Positions 43,453 to 53,143 of a DNA stretch of 64,000 nt are shown here, one piece after another. A program made the translations under genes and the position numbers. The notes beneath the pieces are model-generated. The model ran no database searches and was not told the DNA's origin. It saw nothing but the letters and a program-made list of their open reading frames with translations. The DNA comes from Sphingobacteriaceae bacterium (GTDB lineage Bacteria; Bacteroidota; Bacteroidia; Sphingobacteriales; Sphingobacteriaceae). Each line of letters starts with the position of its first letter. The stretch's first letter is position 1. The stretch lies in the NCBI GenBank assembly GCA_903642215.1, contig CAHJWG010000009.1, positions 1-64,000 on the forward strand, in the 5' to 3' direction.

Positions 43453-43929
43453 ATGAAAGCTTCAAAAATTTCTACATTGATTGTATTAGCAGCTTTAAGT
43501 TTTAATACAGCATTTGCGCAGGACCGTGGCAACCGCCAAAACCAAAACGGAAATTCTTCCGGAAGAGGGAATAATGGTGCTACAACACAGCAACCATCCG
43601 GCGGCCAAAACGGCCAATATACAGGCAACCAAAATAACAATCAAAACCAGAGCGGCCAATATAATCAGGGCCAGCAAAATCAAGGCAGGGGAAACAGCCA
43701 GAACGGGCAATATTCAAATAACCAGGGCAGATATAATCAAGGCCAGCAAAACCAAAACCGCGGCGGACAAAATTACCAAAACCGCGGCGACCAGGGTCGG
43801 AATTATGCCGACAGAGATTTCCGTGACCGTGATAACAGCCGCGGCAGGGATTTCCGCAACGACCGCCGGGATAGGAGAGACCGTTTCTACGACCGCGACC
43901 ACCGTGATTTCGGTTACCGATACTGGTAA
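43453..43929 (+). CDS. Secreted Gln/Asn/Gly/Arg-rich low-complexity protein
   Basis: 158 residues. Signal peptide MKASKISTLIVLAALSFNTAFA, then almost only Q, N, G, R, Y and D: NNQNQSGQYNQGQQNQGRGN-type repeats up to about residue 100, then a charged tail with DRDFRDRDNSRGRDFR and ending in HRDFGYRYW. It is presumably exported to the periplasm or cell surface and disordered. It may bind nucleic acid or matrix by its Arg/Gln content, but no family is known to me. Followed by a strong terminator at 43939. Confidence 0.7.
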   Translation: MKASKISTLIVLAALSFNTAFAQDRGNRQNQNGNSSGRGNNGATTQQPSGGQNGQYTGNQNNNQNQSGQYNQGQQNQGRGNSQNGQYSNNQGRYNQGQQNQNRGGQNYQNRGDQGRNYADRDFRDRDNSRGRDFRNDRRDRRDRFYDRDHRDFGYRYW

Positions 43930-43938
43930 AATCTACAG

Positions 43939-43968
43939 AAAAGCCTCATAAAAATTTGAGGCTTTTTT
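43939..43968 (+). terminator. Rho-independent terminator
   Basis: AAAAGCCTCA and TGAGGCTTTT around TAAAAATT, followed by a T-run, 10 bp after the preceding stop codon. Confidence 0.85.
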
Positions 43969-44008
43969 GTGGAAATAGGTTTGAATATCTGACAAAATCT
44001 GAAAGTAT

Positions 44009-44036
44009 GTTGCCGAAAATTATTCTGCTATCTTTG
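44009..44036 (+). promoter_or_regulatory. Candidate promoter for the 71-residue gene
   Basis: GTTG (44009-44012) and TATCTTTG (44029-44036) fit the Bacteroidota -33 TTTG / -7 TAnnTTTG pattern. Only 7 bp separate it from the ATG, so the mRNA would be almost leaderless. Confidence 0.4.
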
Positions 44037-44043
44037 TTTTTAT

Positions 44044-44259
44044 ATGGAAGCAATTCAAATTCCCGGAATATTTAAAGATGCAATCTGCAGGGCAAAACCT
44101 GTTCAAAATGATTTATACAGTATCACGATGGATACTGTTTTTATCGGCACAATTTTAAAAGAAGGCGGCGGATGGTGCTTACAGGAAGTTGCAGGCGAAG
44201 AATTAACTGCCGAAAATGTGCAATTGATCGGTGCACAATTGGATAAACGGCGCAGGTAA
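44044..44259 (+). CDS. Small conserved-looking protein, unknown function
   Basis: 71 residues: MEAIQIPGIFKDAICRAKPV, then a central MDTVFIGTILKEGGGWCLQE and a charged end with DKRRR. Soluble, no signal peptide. Such short proteins recur in Sphingobacteriaceae but I know no function. Its start lies just after a TATCTTTG element. The motif copy at 44132-44143 encodes part of its centre (DTVFIGTI). Confidence 0.5.
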   Translation: MEAIQIPGIFKDAICRAKPVQNDLYSITMDTVFIGTILKEGGGWCLQEVAGEELTAENVQLIGAQLDKRRR

Positions 44260-44266
44260 AAAGCAT

Positions 44267-44605
44267 TTATGGTTTAATTCTTTTTCTCAAAAGATAAACA
44301 TTGTCCGCATCTTTTAATGCTGTAGAATTTACAAATTCCCAACCTTGTAAATCCATATAATTTAAAGCATCAACTTCACTATTGAAATTAGCAAGCTGCT
44401 CATTTAGCTTTTTATATTCATCTTCCGAGAAATAAACCGAACTACTTTTCTTACCAAAGTCTGCTTTATAATAGGTTTTAGTAAACATAACGCCACCAGT
44501 TAAAAATATCCGGCAATAAATATAATGCGGTTTCGCAATTGTAGAATCCGTTTGTGCCAGGCAAGCTGCCGGTAAAAGCCAGAGTAAAAAAAGTAGATTT
44601 TTCAT
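44267..44605 (-). CDS. Small secreted protein, unknown function
   Basis: 112 residues with a clear signal peptide (MKNLLFLLWLLPAACLAQ). The mature part is about 95 residues, with ADFGKKSSSVYFSEDEYKKL and DLQGWEFVNSTALKDADNVY resembling small periplasmic domains of Bacteroidota. No motif assigns a role. Convergent with the 71-residue gene, with only 7 bp between them. Confidence 0.55.
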   Translation of the reverse strand: MKNLLFLLWLLPAACLAQTDSTIAKPHYIYCRIFLTGGVMFTKTYYKADFGKKSSSVYFSEDEYKKLNEQLANFNSEVDALNYMDLQGWEFVNSTALKDADNVYLLRKRIKP

Positions 44606-44720
44606 GTTTTGTGTTGATGAAGCTTTATGCTGTATTACCGATTTAAAATTAAAAATCTTTTTTATCTGCTAAAAACAGCATTACTATTTTTAAGGTAATA
44701 GATTGATTAGTTTTTGTGAG

Positions 44721-45563
44721 ATGGAAATAAGCAGTCGTTTTTATGAGGTAAATAATATCCGGTTGCATGCAGCAGTTGCAGGTTCGCCGCAAGGCAAAGC
44801 GATGCTGTTTCTGCATGGTTTCCCGGAGTTTTCTTTGGGATGGAAAAAGCAGTTGGATTTTTTTGCGGAGAAAGGTTTTTACGTGATCGCGCCGGACCAG
44901 CGGGGTTACAACCTTAGCAGTAAGCCTAAAGGCGTTAAAGCTTATCGGATTGAAAACCTGGTTGCTGATATGGTGGAACTGATTAAACAGGTTTCGACAC
45001 AAAAAATAATTTTAGTAGCGCATGACTGGGGCGGAGGCGTTGCCTGGGAGTTAGCCGGTCAACACCCGGAGCTCATCGAAAAACTGATTATCCTCAACAT
45101 GCCGCACTTAAAAGTAATGCGGGAAACCCTTAAAAATAATCCGAAGCAAATACTAAAAAGCTGGTATGCCGTGTTTTTTCAAATCCCGTTTCTACCCGAA
45201 TGGTTAAGCAGTTTGTCCAATTTCAAAATACTGGAAAAAACTATAGTTGCGTCAGCCAACAAAAACACTTTTTCTAAACAGGAAATAGCACAATACAAAA
45301 CTGCGTGGCGTAATCCGGGAGCGGTAAAAGCAATGATTAATTGGTACCGGGCATCTAAATACAGTCATCCGGCTCTAAAACGCATCAACGTTCCAACTTT
45401 AATTCTTTGGGGGAAGAAGGACAAATTTCTACTTCCGGAAATGGCCGAAAAAAGCCATTTATTATGTGCCCGAGGGAAGTTAACAGTGATTGAAGATGCC
45501 ACGCATTGGCTGCACCACGAAAAACCTGAAAAAGTAAATCAGTTGATTTTTAATTTTATTTAA
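44721..45563 (+). CDS. Alpha/beta hydrolase, epoxide-hydrolase-like
   Basis: 280 residues from the ATG at 44721; an upstream TTG is less likely. HGFPEFSLGW holds the oxyanion-hole pattern. The nucleophile region is HDWGGG, with Asp as in epoxide hydrolases and haloalkane dehalogenases (D-W-G-G). The C-terminal DATHWLHHEKPE supplies the catalytic histidine, and WGKKDKFL the acid. Substrate is unknown; cytosolic. Preceded by an exact motif copy at 44670 and followed by two (45626 and 45698). Confidence 0.8.
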   Translation: MEISSRFYEVNNIRLHAAVAGSPQGKAMLFLHGFPEFSLGWKKQLDFFAEKGFYVIAPDQRGYNLSSKPKGVKAYRIENLVADMVELIKQVSTQKIILVAHDWGGGVAWELAGQHPELIEKLIILNMPHLKVMRETLKNNPKQILKSWYAVFFQIPFLPEWLSSLSNFKILEKTIVASANKNTFSKQEIAQYKTAWRNPGAVKAMINWYRASKYSHPALKRINVPTLILWGKKDKFLLPEMAEKSHLLCARGKLTVIEDATHWLHHEKPEKVNQLIFNFI

Positions 45564-45720
45564 AGCCTTTTTGTTCCGTTGATTGAAGCCAAAAGGCAAT
45601 GAATAAATCTGCTATATTTATGCTGATACTGTTTTTACCGGTATAAAATTCAGGTAGAATTATTTAATTTTTTCTGTGGATTTCACTCAAACTTACTATA
45701 CTTCTTTTATCACTCAAAAA

Positions 45721-46491
45721 TTACATCAAAAAAGCTTTGAAAGAGGATTGCGCATAAGCTCCCCAATCTTTTAAAGCTGATTGCAAAGTAGTACGTAACT
45801 GTTTGTTGTTTAACGGTTTGCCTTTTGTTGGAGGATTGAGGTTTTTAGGATCAACCGTTACTTCGTTTACTTTGGTGGCAAACCAGGTAATATTTTCGTG
45901 CGGCAAAGCCACGCCCAAAATCATACCAGGCAAGCCGGCAAAAGATTCCGGCCCGCCCGAAACGGCAATTTCATCGGTATAAAAAGCAACCACATAAATA
46001 GAATCCAGTATGAGCGCGTTTGCTCTTCGGCAGGTGTAGCCGGCAATATCACGGGTTTCATCGGTAATTTTCCAGTTGATGTTGCGGATACTGTCTTTCA
46101 CCAAAAATGTTTCTTCAAAAACTTTTTTCTGACTGATAAACGTACTCGTTGTTAAATCTGTGCGGATCACATTATTTTGCGAAGCAAGCGGCGTATTAAA
46201 AAAACCCGACTGCGTGTTCTCATCTGCAACCGGCTGAAACATAGTTTTATTGTTCGAAAAATACAACGTGCTTTTCAGCTTCTTAAACTGCGGCTGTGTT
46301 TTTTTATACTGATCAAAAGCCACCTGCAAATAGCTTTCATTATCTTTATTAATCTGCTTTTTCATCATTGCAAACATGTTGATGCTTTTCTCAAATTCAA
46401 TAGAACCAACCGTTGTAAAATGCGTGTTTTGCGCAAAATCCTGTTGAACTATAAACAGGAAAATTGCAATCAGGATAAACTTTTTCATCAT
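45721..46491 (-). CDS. GLPGLI family protein
   Basis: About 256 residues from the ATG at 46491; an earlier ATG at 46536 would overlap the upstream gene and adds non-signal sequence. Signal peptide MMKKFILIAIFLFIVQQDFAQ. The diagnostic motif SFAGLPGMILGVAL (GLPGLI-type) and DETRDIAGYTCRRANALI precede it. The family is confined mainly to Bacteroidota; it is secreted or periplasmic, with unknown function, and almost always sits next to an outer-membrane beta-barrel gene, as here (1 bp between stop and start). Confidence 0.85.
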   Translation of the reverse strand: MMKKFILIAIFLFIVQQDFAQNTHFTTVGSIEFEKSINMFAMMKKQINKDNESYLQVAFDQYKKTQPQFKKLKSTLYFSNNKTMFQPVADENTQSGFFNTPLASQNNVIRTDLTTSTFISQKKVFEETFLVKDSIRNINWKITDETRDIAGYTCRRANALILDSIYVVAFYTDEIAVSGGPESFAGLPGMILGVALPHENITWFATKVNEVTVDPKNLNPPTKGKPLNNKQLRTTLQSALKDWGAYAQSSFKAFLM

Positions 46492-46492
46492 T

Positions 46493-49291
46493 TTATTTTT
46501 GAGGGGCACCGCCCATTTTACTAAAATCATAAACAATAGAGAACATAAAATATCTGCGGATAGTGGTATAAGTGCTTTGCGTTAACAGCGTGCTGGTGGC
46601 ACTCCGGCTAAAACCAACATTCTGGTTAAATAAATCATTTACAGTTACGGCAAGTTTTAAACCTTCATCCTTAAAAAAGGCTTTGCTCAAGCTGGCATTC
46701 ATTATAAAACGTTTAAAATCCTGGTTAAAAGAAGCTGTTTTCCCCTGATATTGGAAATTTTGATCACTGCTAATTTGGAATTTTTTAGGCAGATAAATAC
46801 TAAAATCTCCATCAGCATTAAAACCTGTACCATTATTATTGATGGCCGTTTGCAAGGACGACTGGCTCCGGGTGAAAGTTGGCCCGGCAGATAAGTAAGC
46901 GTTATATTTTTTTTCTTTGTACTTAGAAAACCTTGCGTTTACACCGTAAGTGTAGGATTGGGTTTTGTTAAGCACATTGTTAATATAACTGTAATAAGTG
47001 TTGCCGTTTGCATCAACATTTATGCCTCCGTCTATAGTTAAAAATTTAATTTTTTGATTATATCCGCCATACAGATAAAAGTTGGCTGTTTGTTTACCAC
47101 GAAGGTTAGTGGATTGATAAATGCTTTTCCCGGCAGAATCAGTCATCGTGTTGCTGATAATTGAATTGGAAGTAATTGCATACGAGCCGCTTAAATAAAT
47201 CGATTGTCCGCTCAAAACTTTGTACGAATTGTAATAGCCGTTAAATCGGTTGGTAAAAGAAGGTTTTAAATCCGGATTGCCGATGGTGATATTCAGCGGA
47301 TCTGTATTTACCCGAACCGGCTGAATTTGATCCAGAGTTGGTTGTGTATTGTTACCGTTATAATCGATATGGATAGATCGCTGGTTAGAAAACCGATACT
47401 GGTAACTGGCCTGCGGGTTGTAATTTAAAAAGCTTCTTTTAACCACATTATTTGTGTAAAGGTCTGTTTGATTGTAATTTACATCCGCTATTTTTGTTCC
47501 GAAATTAAAATAAGTCTTGTTTTTTTTATAGTTAAAAACAGCACCGCCCTGGTTGCTCGTTTGGTTTAGTTTATAATTATTACTCAGCGTCATATCCACC
47601 TGATCGTACCGGCCCGGCGGCGATTGGTTGTAAGATAACCTGTTAATACTGCTGTTGTTCAGTATAAACCGGTAGTTGCCGGTTAAGGTAAAAGTTTTTG
47701 ACAATGGCTCTGAAAATGTGAAATTGGAAGTAAGCACATTGCTTTTTATATCGGTAGTTTTATATTGATTGATGCGCTGCAAACTGTCCTGCGTGCCCAG
47801 GCGGTTATAATAATCAATTTCAGAAACGAGGTAACCTTTGGTATCATTCTGATCCACTGCCTCGCTTATATTAGCAGAAAAAGTACGGCCCTTTTTTTTA
47901 AATTTTTTGGTGTAAAAAATACCTGCGTTAAAAATCTTTTCGTCGCCATCGTTGGTTAGTACGCGGTTGTTCCGGTTTAGCAACGTATCGTTTCCGCGCA
48001 AACTTGTAGCTAAGTAATTGTTCCGGGTTTTATTACTTTTTACCGTACCATCTACCGTTAGTTTTAGGGTTGAAGTAGAGTCGAGCTTAACCGAATACAT
48101 GGCATCCAGCTTTTGCCTGAAGATAGAATTATCATAATCCTGCGCCGTATTGCTTTTAATCAGCCCGGTTGGCAAACTGTTCTGCGTTAGCGCATCGCGG
48201 TTGCCTTTTACGTTCAGATAGCCAACCTTATAATTAGCGTTAGCAGCTTCTTTATCGTTGTTCCACTTATTATCAAAATGCAAACCGCCCGTTCTGGCCG
48301 TTGGGATACCTTCGCCATTATACCGGCCATCAAAAGAATCAAATTCATCACGGCCACTGCCGTAAAAAATAATACCGCCATCATCTGTCATTTCCATATT
48401 ACTGCCGGAAGAGCCGTATTTTTCACTATCCCGCCAGCCTAAACCAGTTTTACCCGTATTGGCCAGCGTACCGTAAGCAGAAAACTTCTTTTTGCCCTGA
48501 AATTTGTTGAATAAAACCTGCTCTTGGTAAAAACCGTTTGTGCCCGCACCGGCATCAACTTTACCAAAATAGCCGTTCTTTTTATCTTCTTTTAATTTAA
48601 TGTTGATGGTTTTCGTTTTCTTGCCGTCATCCACACCTGTAAATGCCGCTTGGTCGCTGGCTTTATCGTAAAGCTGTACTTTATCAACCATATCACTGCG
48701 GATATTTTTGGTAACCAGTGTCGGGTCATCGCCAAAAAACTCTTCGCCGTCTACCAAAACTTTATTTACAGTTTGGCCCTGTGCAGTAATTTTTCCGTCT
48801 TTATCCACCTGGATGCCGGGCAATTGCTTTAGTAAATCTTCCACTTTGGCATTGGGCTGAACTTTAAAACTCGCCGCATCAAATTCCGTGGTATCTCCTT
48901 TTATTTTGATGGCAGCCTTGGTACCTTTGATAATTACGCCGGCCAGCAGGCGTGCTTTCAGCAGCATGGAAATCCGCTTAAAATCATGTTCTTTATTGAT
49001 GGAATCAAGCGCGAAATCCTCTACATAATCTGCATAATTCGGGTAAGAAACCAGCAAAATAAACTTGCCTTTACCCAAGCCGCTGATACTGAATGTGCCA
49101 TCTTCGCCGGCACGTGTAAATTTGCGCAGGGTAGAATCTTTTGCATTCAAAACTACCACGCTGGTATTGTGCAGTTTTACATTTGCTACCGTATCGGCAA
49201 CGCTGCCTTTGATGCGGTACCCATTTTGAGCCATTAAAAATTGAGTTGCAAAACTACAGATCAGAGTAAAAATGATGCCTTTCATACGCAA
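46493..49291 (-). CDS. Outer-membrane beta-barrel receptor (TonB-dependent-like)
   Basis: 932 residues. Signal peptide (MRMKGIIFTLICSFATQFLMA) and a carboxypeptidase-regulatory-like domain (about residues 23-115: RIKGSVADTVANVKL). A plug (QPNAKVEDLLKQLPGIQVDK) and a large beta-barrel domain of the outer membrane protein beta-barrel family follow. Such receptors take up or bind unknown ligands at the outer membrane. The downstream GLPGLI protein begins immediately after the stop codon, so the two are co-expressed. Confidence 0.85.
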   Translation of the reverse strand: MRMKGIIFTLICSFATQFLMAQNGYRIKGSVADTVANVKLHNTSVVVLNAKDSTLRKFTRAGEDGTFSISGLGKGKFILLVSYPNYADYVEDFALDSINKEHDFKRISMLLKARLLAGVIIKGTKAAIKIKGDTTEFDAASFKVQPNAKVEDLLKQLPGIQVDKDGKITAQGQTVNKVLVDGEEFFGDDPTLVTKNIRSDMVDKVQLYDKASDQAAFTGVDDGKKTKTINIKLKEDKKNGYFGKVDAGAGTNGFYQEQVLFNKFQGKKKFSAYGTLANTGKTGLGWRDSEKYGSSGSNMEMTDDGGIIFYGSGRDEFDSFDGRYNGEGIPTARTGGLHFDNKWNNDKEAANANYKVGYLNVKGNRDALTQNSLPTGLIKSNTAQDYDNSIFRQKLDAMYSVKLDSTSTLKLTVDGTVKSNKTRNNYLATSLRGNDTLLNRNNRVLTNDGDEKIFNAGIFYTKKFKKKGRTFSANISEAVDQNDTKGYLVSEIDYYNRLGTQDSLQRINQYKTTDIKSNVLTSNFTFSEPLSKTFTLTGNYRFILNNSSINRLSYNQSPPGRYDQVDMTLSNNYKLNQTSNQGGAVFNYKKNKTYFNFGTKIADVNYNQTDLYTNNVVKRSFLNYNPQASYQYRFSNQRSIHIDYNGNNTQPTLDQIQPVRVNTDPLNITIGNPDLKPSFTNRFNGYYNSYKVLSGQSIYLSGSYAITSNSIISNTMTDSAGKSIYQSTNLRGKQTANFYLYGGYNQKIKFLTIDGGINVDANGNTYYSYINNVLNKTQSYTYGVNARFSKYKEKKYNAYLSAGPTFTRSQSSLQTAINNNGTGFNADGDFSIYLPKKFQISSDQNFQYQGKTASFNQDFKRFIMNASLSKAFFKDEGLKLAVTVNDLFNQNVGFSRSATSTLLTQSTYTTIRRYFMFSIVYDFSKMGGAPQK

Positions 49292-49793
49292 TTGGTTGTG
49301 GGCATCAAGATATAACTAATTTTTTAATTATACTTTAGTTTTAAGAACGAAAATTAAGTTTAACAATTATTTAACATCTTGTTAAAATTCTGTAGGTCAA
49401 CTTTTTATTTTTTGGGTGATACTGTTTTTACCGGCATAAAAAGAGTAAGGTAATTTGAGAAGTGATTACGAAAATGGACTCCTTTATGCTGGGTTTATCA
49501 AAGCACCTTCCTCAAATTTCTTTTTCGTTCTTTTTGATTGAATAAAAAGAACCAAAAATTCAAGAATGCCGAATTGCCTCCGGGCGGCATTTAACCCGCC
49601 GCACCTGGGTTGGCTACCGTTTTGGTTATTACCTTTTATACTGAGATTTTTCAGCATCTTACATTAAGGTTGAAGCCTGGTTTAAGTAGTTACTTTTCTA
49701 GTAGAATACCGGAAAAATTTTGGCAAAACAAAGTAAAACGTAACAAATTGTTCATCCTTTTTAAATACTGTTTTTATGTCGATAAAAACAGCA
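49292..49793. other. Intergenic region, about 500 bp
   Basis: No gene. It contains one single motif (49419-49430), a facing motif pair (49765-49776 and 49783-49794), and an AT-rich inverted segment (TTCTTTTTCGTTCTTTTT opposite GAATAAAAAGAACC) like dispersed repeats of this group. Confidence 0.45.
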
Positions 49794-50738
49794 TCAGCTT
49801 TTGTAACCTCTTACTACTAACAAAATACGGCTATTATGCGGGATACCTAAAGTTTTACCGGGTGTAATTTGCAGATAATGAGCCAAATAGCCATCCATAA
49901 TAGCTTTCATTATTTTAATTACATGTTCGTTTTCATCGGGCAGCATTGCTTCCATCGGTTCTATAAAGTGCATTTGCCCGTTCGCATCAACCAAAACGGC
50001 AAAACTGTGGTAAAAATCCGCATAAGCTTTGTGGATCGTCACGTTATATTCCGGGTAAAATAACGTTTCCGGGATGTAATAACTATCCAGGATTTTTGCT
50101 TTTAATTTGGCATCTGTAGCGGTAACATTTAAACTTTTGCTGTTTAAAAAAACGGGTTGTTGTGCCGCGAATATTTTCTTTTGATCCCGGTTTGATGCCA
50201 ACGCCAGCGATTTAATGTAATCTGTATCTTTTTTGGTGGTTTGCCGGAGCTTTTCCACGTTTAGGTGTTGGTTTTTCAAATAATCCTCCGCGTAAAAAGT
50301 AACATAAACGTTAGAATTCTTCCAATTGATATGCTTGTTTTTTACATCTAAAACCTGAAATTTTAAACTGTCTTTACTGATTTTTCTGGCCCTGAACCAT
50401 GCGCCGGACATGTTAAAAATAGAATCATGATCCAGCGTTAAAGGCAAATCGTAAAAACGTTTTTTAACCGGACTGAAAACGCTGACCAAAGTATCCGACA
50501 AAAAATTAATTTTCCAGGAAGGTTTTAGCTGATAGCCTTGCGTATTAAAAGAAGTATTGTTGGCAAAACGGCGATAAACTTCTACATAAACAATGTTGGT
50601 TACAGATTTAAAAGAGGTTTTTGTACGTGCAATTCTGCTGGAATCGCTTTCTTCAAATTGCCCGGATTGGATTCTTCGTTTGCAGGAAAAACATAAAACC
50701 GAAAGCAGGATCAATATTAAAACGTTGAATTTAGTCAT
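49794..50738 (-). CDS. Lipoprotein, unknown function
   Basis: 314 residues. N-terminal lipoprotein signal MTKFNVLILILLSVLCFSC with the lipobox-like LCFSC, so it should be anchored at the outer or inner membrane. The middle region contains IHKAYADFYHSFAVLVDANG and LPDENEHVIKIMKAIMDGYL. No domain is recognised. Same strand as the downstream-lying TolC gene but separated from it by a large hairpin, so probably transcribed separately. Confidence 0.6.
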   Translation of the reverse strand: MTKFNVLILILLSVLCFSCKRRIQSGQFEESDSSRIARTKTSFKSVTNIVYVEVYRRFANNTSFNTQGYQLKPSWKINFLSDTLVSVFSPVKKRFYDLPLTLDHDSIFNMSGAWFRARKISKDSLKFQVLDVKNKHINWKNSNVYVTFYAEDYLKNQHLNVEKLRQTTKKDTDYIKSLALASNRDQKKIFAAQQPVFLNSKSLNVTATDAKLKAKILDSYYIPETLFYPEYNVTIHKAYADFYHSFAVLVDANGQMHFIEPMEAMLPDENEHVIKIMKAIMDGYLAHYLQITPGKTLGIPHNSRILLVVRGYKS

Positions 50739-50763
50739 GTAAAAACAGCATTGGTGGGATTTG

Positions 50764-50886
50764 CTGTTAGCAATCAGCTTTCAGCAATCAGCCAATTGCA
50801 AAGTAATAAAAAAAGTGATTAGCTTTCGGCAATTAGCTTTCAGCAAATGTTTGGCTGATTGCCGAAAGCTAATTGCTGAAAGCCTT
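50764..50886. repeat. Large imperfect hairpin built from CAGCTTTC-type repeats
   Basis: GCTTTCGGCAATTAGC and its complement around a short loop, plus additional CAGCTTTCAGC copies. It lies just after the TolC gene stop (minus strand) and may terminate that transcript. Similar repeats occur at 52340-52480. Confidence 0.5.
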
Positions 50887-50887
50887 T

Positions 50888-52327
50888 TCACCACGTCAAC
50901 TTCCCCTGATAATAATCCAAAATTTTCATCCGCAGGATATAATCATAACGTGCGCTAATCAGGTTAATGTTAGCCGCATCCAGCTTATTTTTGGCAACTG
51001 TATAATCCACGCTGTTACCCACGCCGGCATTAAATTTTACTTCGGTAGCCTTAAAAGATTCTGCATAAGAACCAACCTGATTTTGCAGCGTGTGGTACCG
51101 GTTAAATGAAGCTGTTGTGTTGAAAAAAGCCTGTTCTACGGATTGTTTTAGTTGGATGCGCGTAGTTTGCTCTACCAGTTCTGCGTTTTTTAAATCGATT
51201 TTTGCCAGTGCGATCCGGTTCCGGGCAACCCAATTGGTAAAAATCGGGATCTGCAAACCCAGCGTTACCGCAGAATTATAGTTGTTTTTAAACTGATCGC
51301 GATAGCTGATTTTATCCGTCCGGTAATCGGTTTGGTTGGTAATAACATAAGATTTGTTGCCGTTTTGCAGGTTCACATAATCGTTTGTGGCTACTCTGGC
51401 ACTATCCGTAAATGTACTTTTGCCGGCGGCACTTGAGTAATTGGTGAATAGATAAGCATTGAGCGAAAGGGTAGGATACAGGTAACCGCGGGCTGCGCTT
51501 ACTCCTTTTACGGCACTTTTTTTACGATAATCCGTTGCTTTTACCAGCGAAAGTTGCTCTAACGCGGCCTCATAAATAGCATCCGGACTGCCGTTATATG
51601 AGGAAGTAAGCTGCTCGGCATTGAGTGGTGCGTAAGTTGCCGCTTTTTGATAAGGCACATTCATGTATTGCGCCAGTGCAACTTTTGCGGCTTCCAGATT
51701 ATTCTGATTGTTGATGATTGAAAGGCTGTCGTTACTTAACTGTCCGCGTAAATCTGCCAGCTGATATGGCGCAATAGCACCGTCTTTATTTAAAATTTCT
51801 GACCGGTGAACCTGTTCTTTAGAAACCGAAGCTTGGTTTTTGGATTGATTAACCAGTTCCTGATTGTTTAAAATTTGCAGATAAGCCAGAATCACGTTGA
51901 GTGTTAGATTATCTTTTTGCTGCTGCAGTTCAAGCTTGCTCGCCTGGAAAGCCAGCAGGTTTTGTTTAATCGTATTCCATAATAAAAAGCCGTTAAACAA
52001 AGTAATGCTGCCGCCAACGCTATAATTGGTGTAGTTAATCTGCTGGTTTAAATAGGTGTTTGTAAACGGATCGATGCTGCGGCCCTGGTTTAAACCTTGC
52101 TGGATATTCCCGTTTATACTCGGCAGTAAATTTGTTTTTGCCTGATTATAATTGATGCCGGCTCGCTGCGCCGCAAGTTCACTTTGCTTTACGTTTAAAT
52201 TATTGCTGATGGCTGTTTCTACACATTGCTGCAGGTTTAAATTTTGGTTACGGGAAGTGCTGTCCTGCGCAACAACTTTTGTGGCATAAAAGAAGCATAG
52301 GAGCAGGCAGGAATAAATGATTTTCAT
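50888..52327 (-). CDS. TolC family outer-membrane efflux protein
   Basis: 479 residues. Signal peptide MKIIYSCLLLCFFYATKVVA. The repeated coiled-coil and beta-barrel strands of the OEP/TolC fold are visible: QQCVETAISNNLNVKQSELA, LLPSINGNIQQGLNQGRSID and the second-half QKAATYAPLNAEQLTS. It should form the outer-membrane channel of an export system. An ABC ATPase gene lies 156 bp upstream on the same strand, but no membrane-fusion protein or permease is visible nearby. Confidence 0.85.
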   Translation of the reverse strand: MKIIYSCLLLCFFYATKVVAQDSTSRNQNLNLQQCVETAISNNLNVKQSELAAQRAGINYNQAKTNLLPSINGNIQQGLNQGRSIDPFTNTYLNQQINYTNYSVGGSITLFNGFLLWNTIKQNLLAFQASKLELQQQKDNLTLNVILAYLQILNNQELVNQSKNQASVSKEQVHRSEILNKDGAIAPYQLADLRGQLSNDSLSIINNQNNLEAAKVALAQYMNVPYQKAATYAPLNAEQLTSSYNGSPDAIYEAALEQLSLVKATDYRKKSAVKGVSAARGYLYPTLSLNAYLFTNYSSAAGKSTFTDSARVATNDYVNLQNGNKSYVITNQTDYRTDKISYRDQFKNNYNSAVTLGLQIPIFTNWVARNRIALAKIDLKNAELVEQTTRIQLKQSVEQAFFNTTASFNRYHTLQNQVGSYAESFKATEVKFNAGVGNSVDYTVAKNKLDAANINLISARYDYILRMKILDYYQGKLTW

Positions 52328-52483
52328 GAGTGGTAATTTGCTTTCAGCTTTTGCGTGGTTTAATATTTTTATAGTTGAAATTCGGCACTCAGCTTTCAGC
52401 TTTTGTATGATTTTTTAAATTTTAGGTATGATTTATCACGCGTTACAGCAAGCTGATTGCCGACAGCCGACAGCTAAAAGCTC

Positions 52484-53143
52484 TTACTCAATCCTTCCGT
52501 CGAGTAGATTAATAATCCTGGAACCGTAAGCAGCATTTTTTTCGGAGTGCGTTACTTGTACAATGGTTACGCCCTGCTGATTTAAGGTTTTAAACAGCTC
52601 CATAATTTCTTCGGCTTGTTTAGAGTTGAGGTTTCCGGTTGGTTCATCAGCTAAAATTACTTTCGGGTTGGCTGCCAAGGCGCGGGCAATTCCAACTAAT
52701 TGCTGCTGTCCGCCGGAAAGCTGGTTCGGAAATAAATCCTTTTTTCCAACGATCTGAAAACGATCCAAAATATCGGCCACTACCGATTTTCGTTCCGAGG
52801 ATTTCATATCCTGATAAATCAACGGCGTTTCGATATTTTCATAAACCGTTAGTTCATCAATTAAATGATAAGCTTGAAAAACGAAACCGATATGCTGCTT
52901 GTACAAAGCAGAACGCTGCTTTTCCTTCAGCTTAAAAACCGACTGATCTTCAAACAAATATTCGCCTTCTGACGGTTCGTCGATCATACCCAGAATGTGC
53001 AGTAGCGTAGATTTCCCGGAACCGGACGGCCCCATAATCGATATAAATTCGCCTTCTTTAATAGTGAAGTTGATATCTTTTAATAAAAAAGTACGGTTTC
53101 CACCGGTGGAAATCCATTTGTAAATGTTTTTTAGTTGGATCAT
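52484..53143 (-). CDS. ABC transporter ATP-binding protein (MacB/LolD-like)
   Basis: 219 residues. Walker [10 protein letters not shown], signature [16 protein letters not shown] and Walker [11 protein letters not shown] are complete. The length and start ([20 protein letters not shown]) match LolD/MacB-type ATPases of lipoprotein or drug export. The permease partner is not adjacent. A TolC gene follows on the same strand. The GH2 gene lies 336 bp upstream. Confidence 0.85.
   Translation of the reverse strand: MIQLKNIYKWISTGGNRTFLLKDINFTIKEGEFISIMGPSGSGKSTLLHILGMIDEPSEGEYLFEDQSVFKLKEKQRSALYKQHIGFVFQAYHLIDELTVYENIETPLIYQDMKSSERKSVVADILDRFQIVGKKDLFPNQLSGGQQQLVGIARALAANPKVILADEPTGNLNSKQAEEIMELFKTLNQQGVTIVQVTHSEKNAAYGSRIINLLDGRIE

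Noticed and set aside
43514..43951. 145-codon plus-strand frame inside the Gln-rich gene
   Set aside because: It is a frame-shifted shadow of the low-complexity gene, which has the signal peptide and the terminator.
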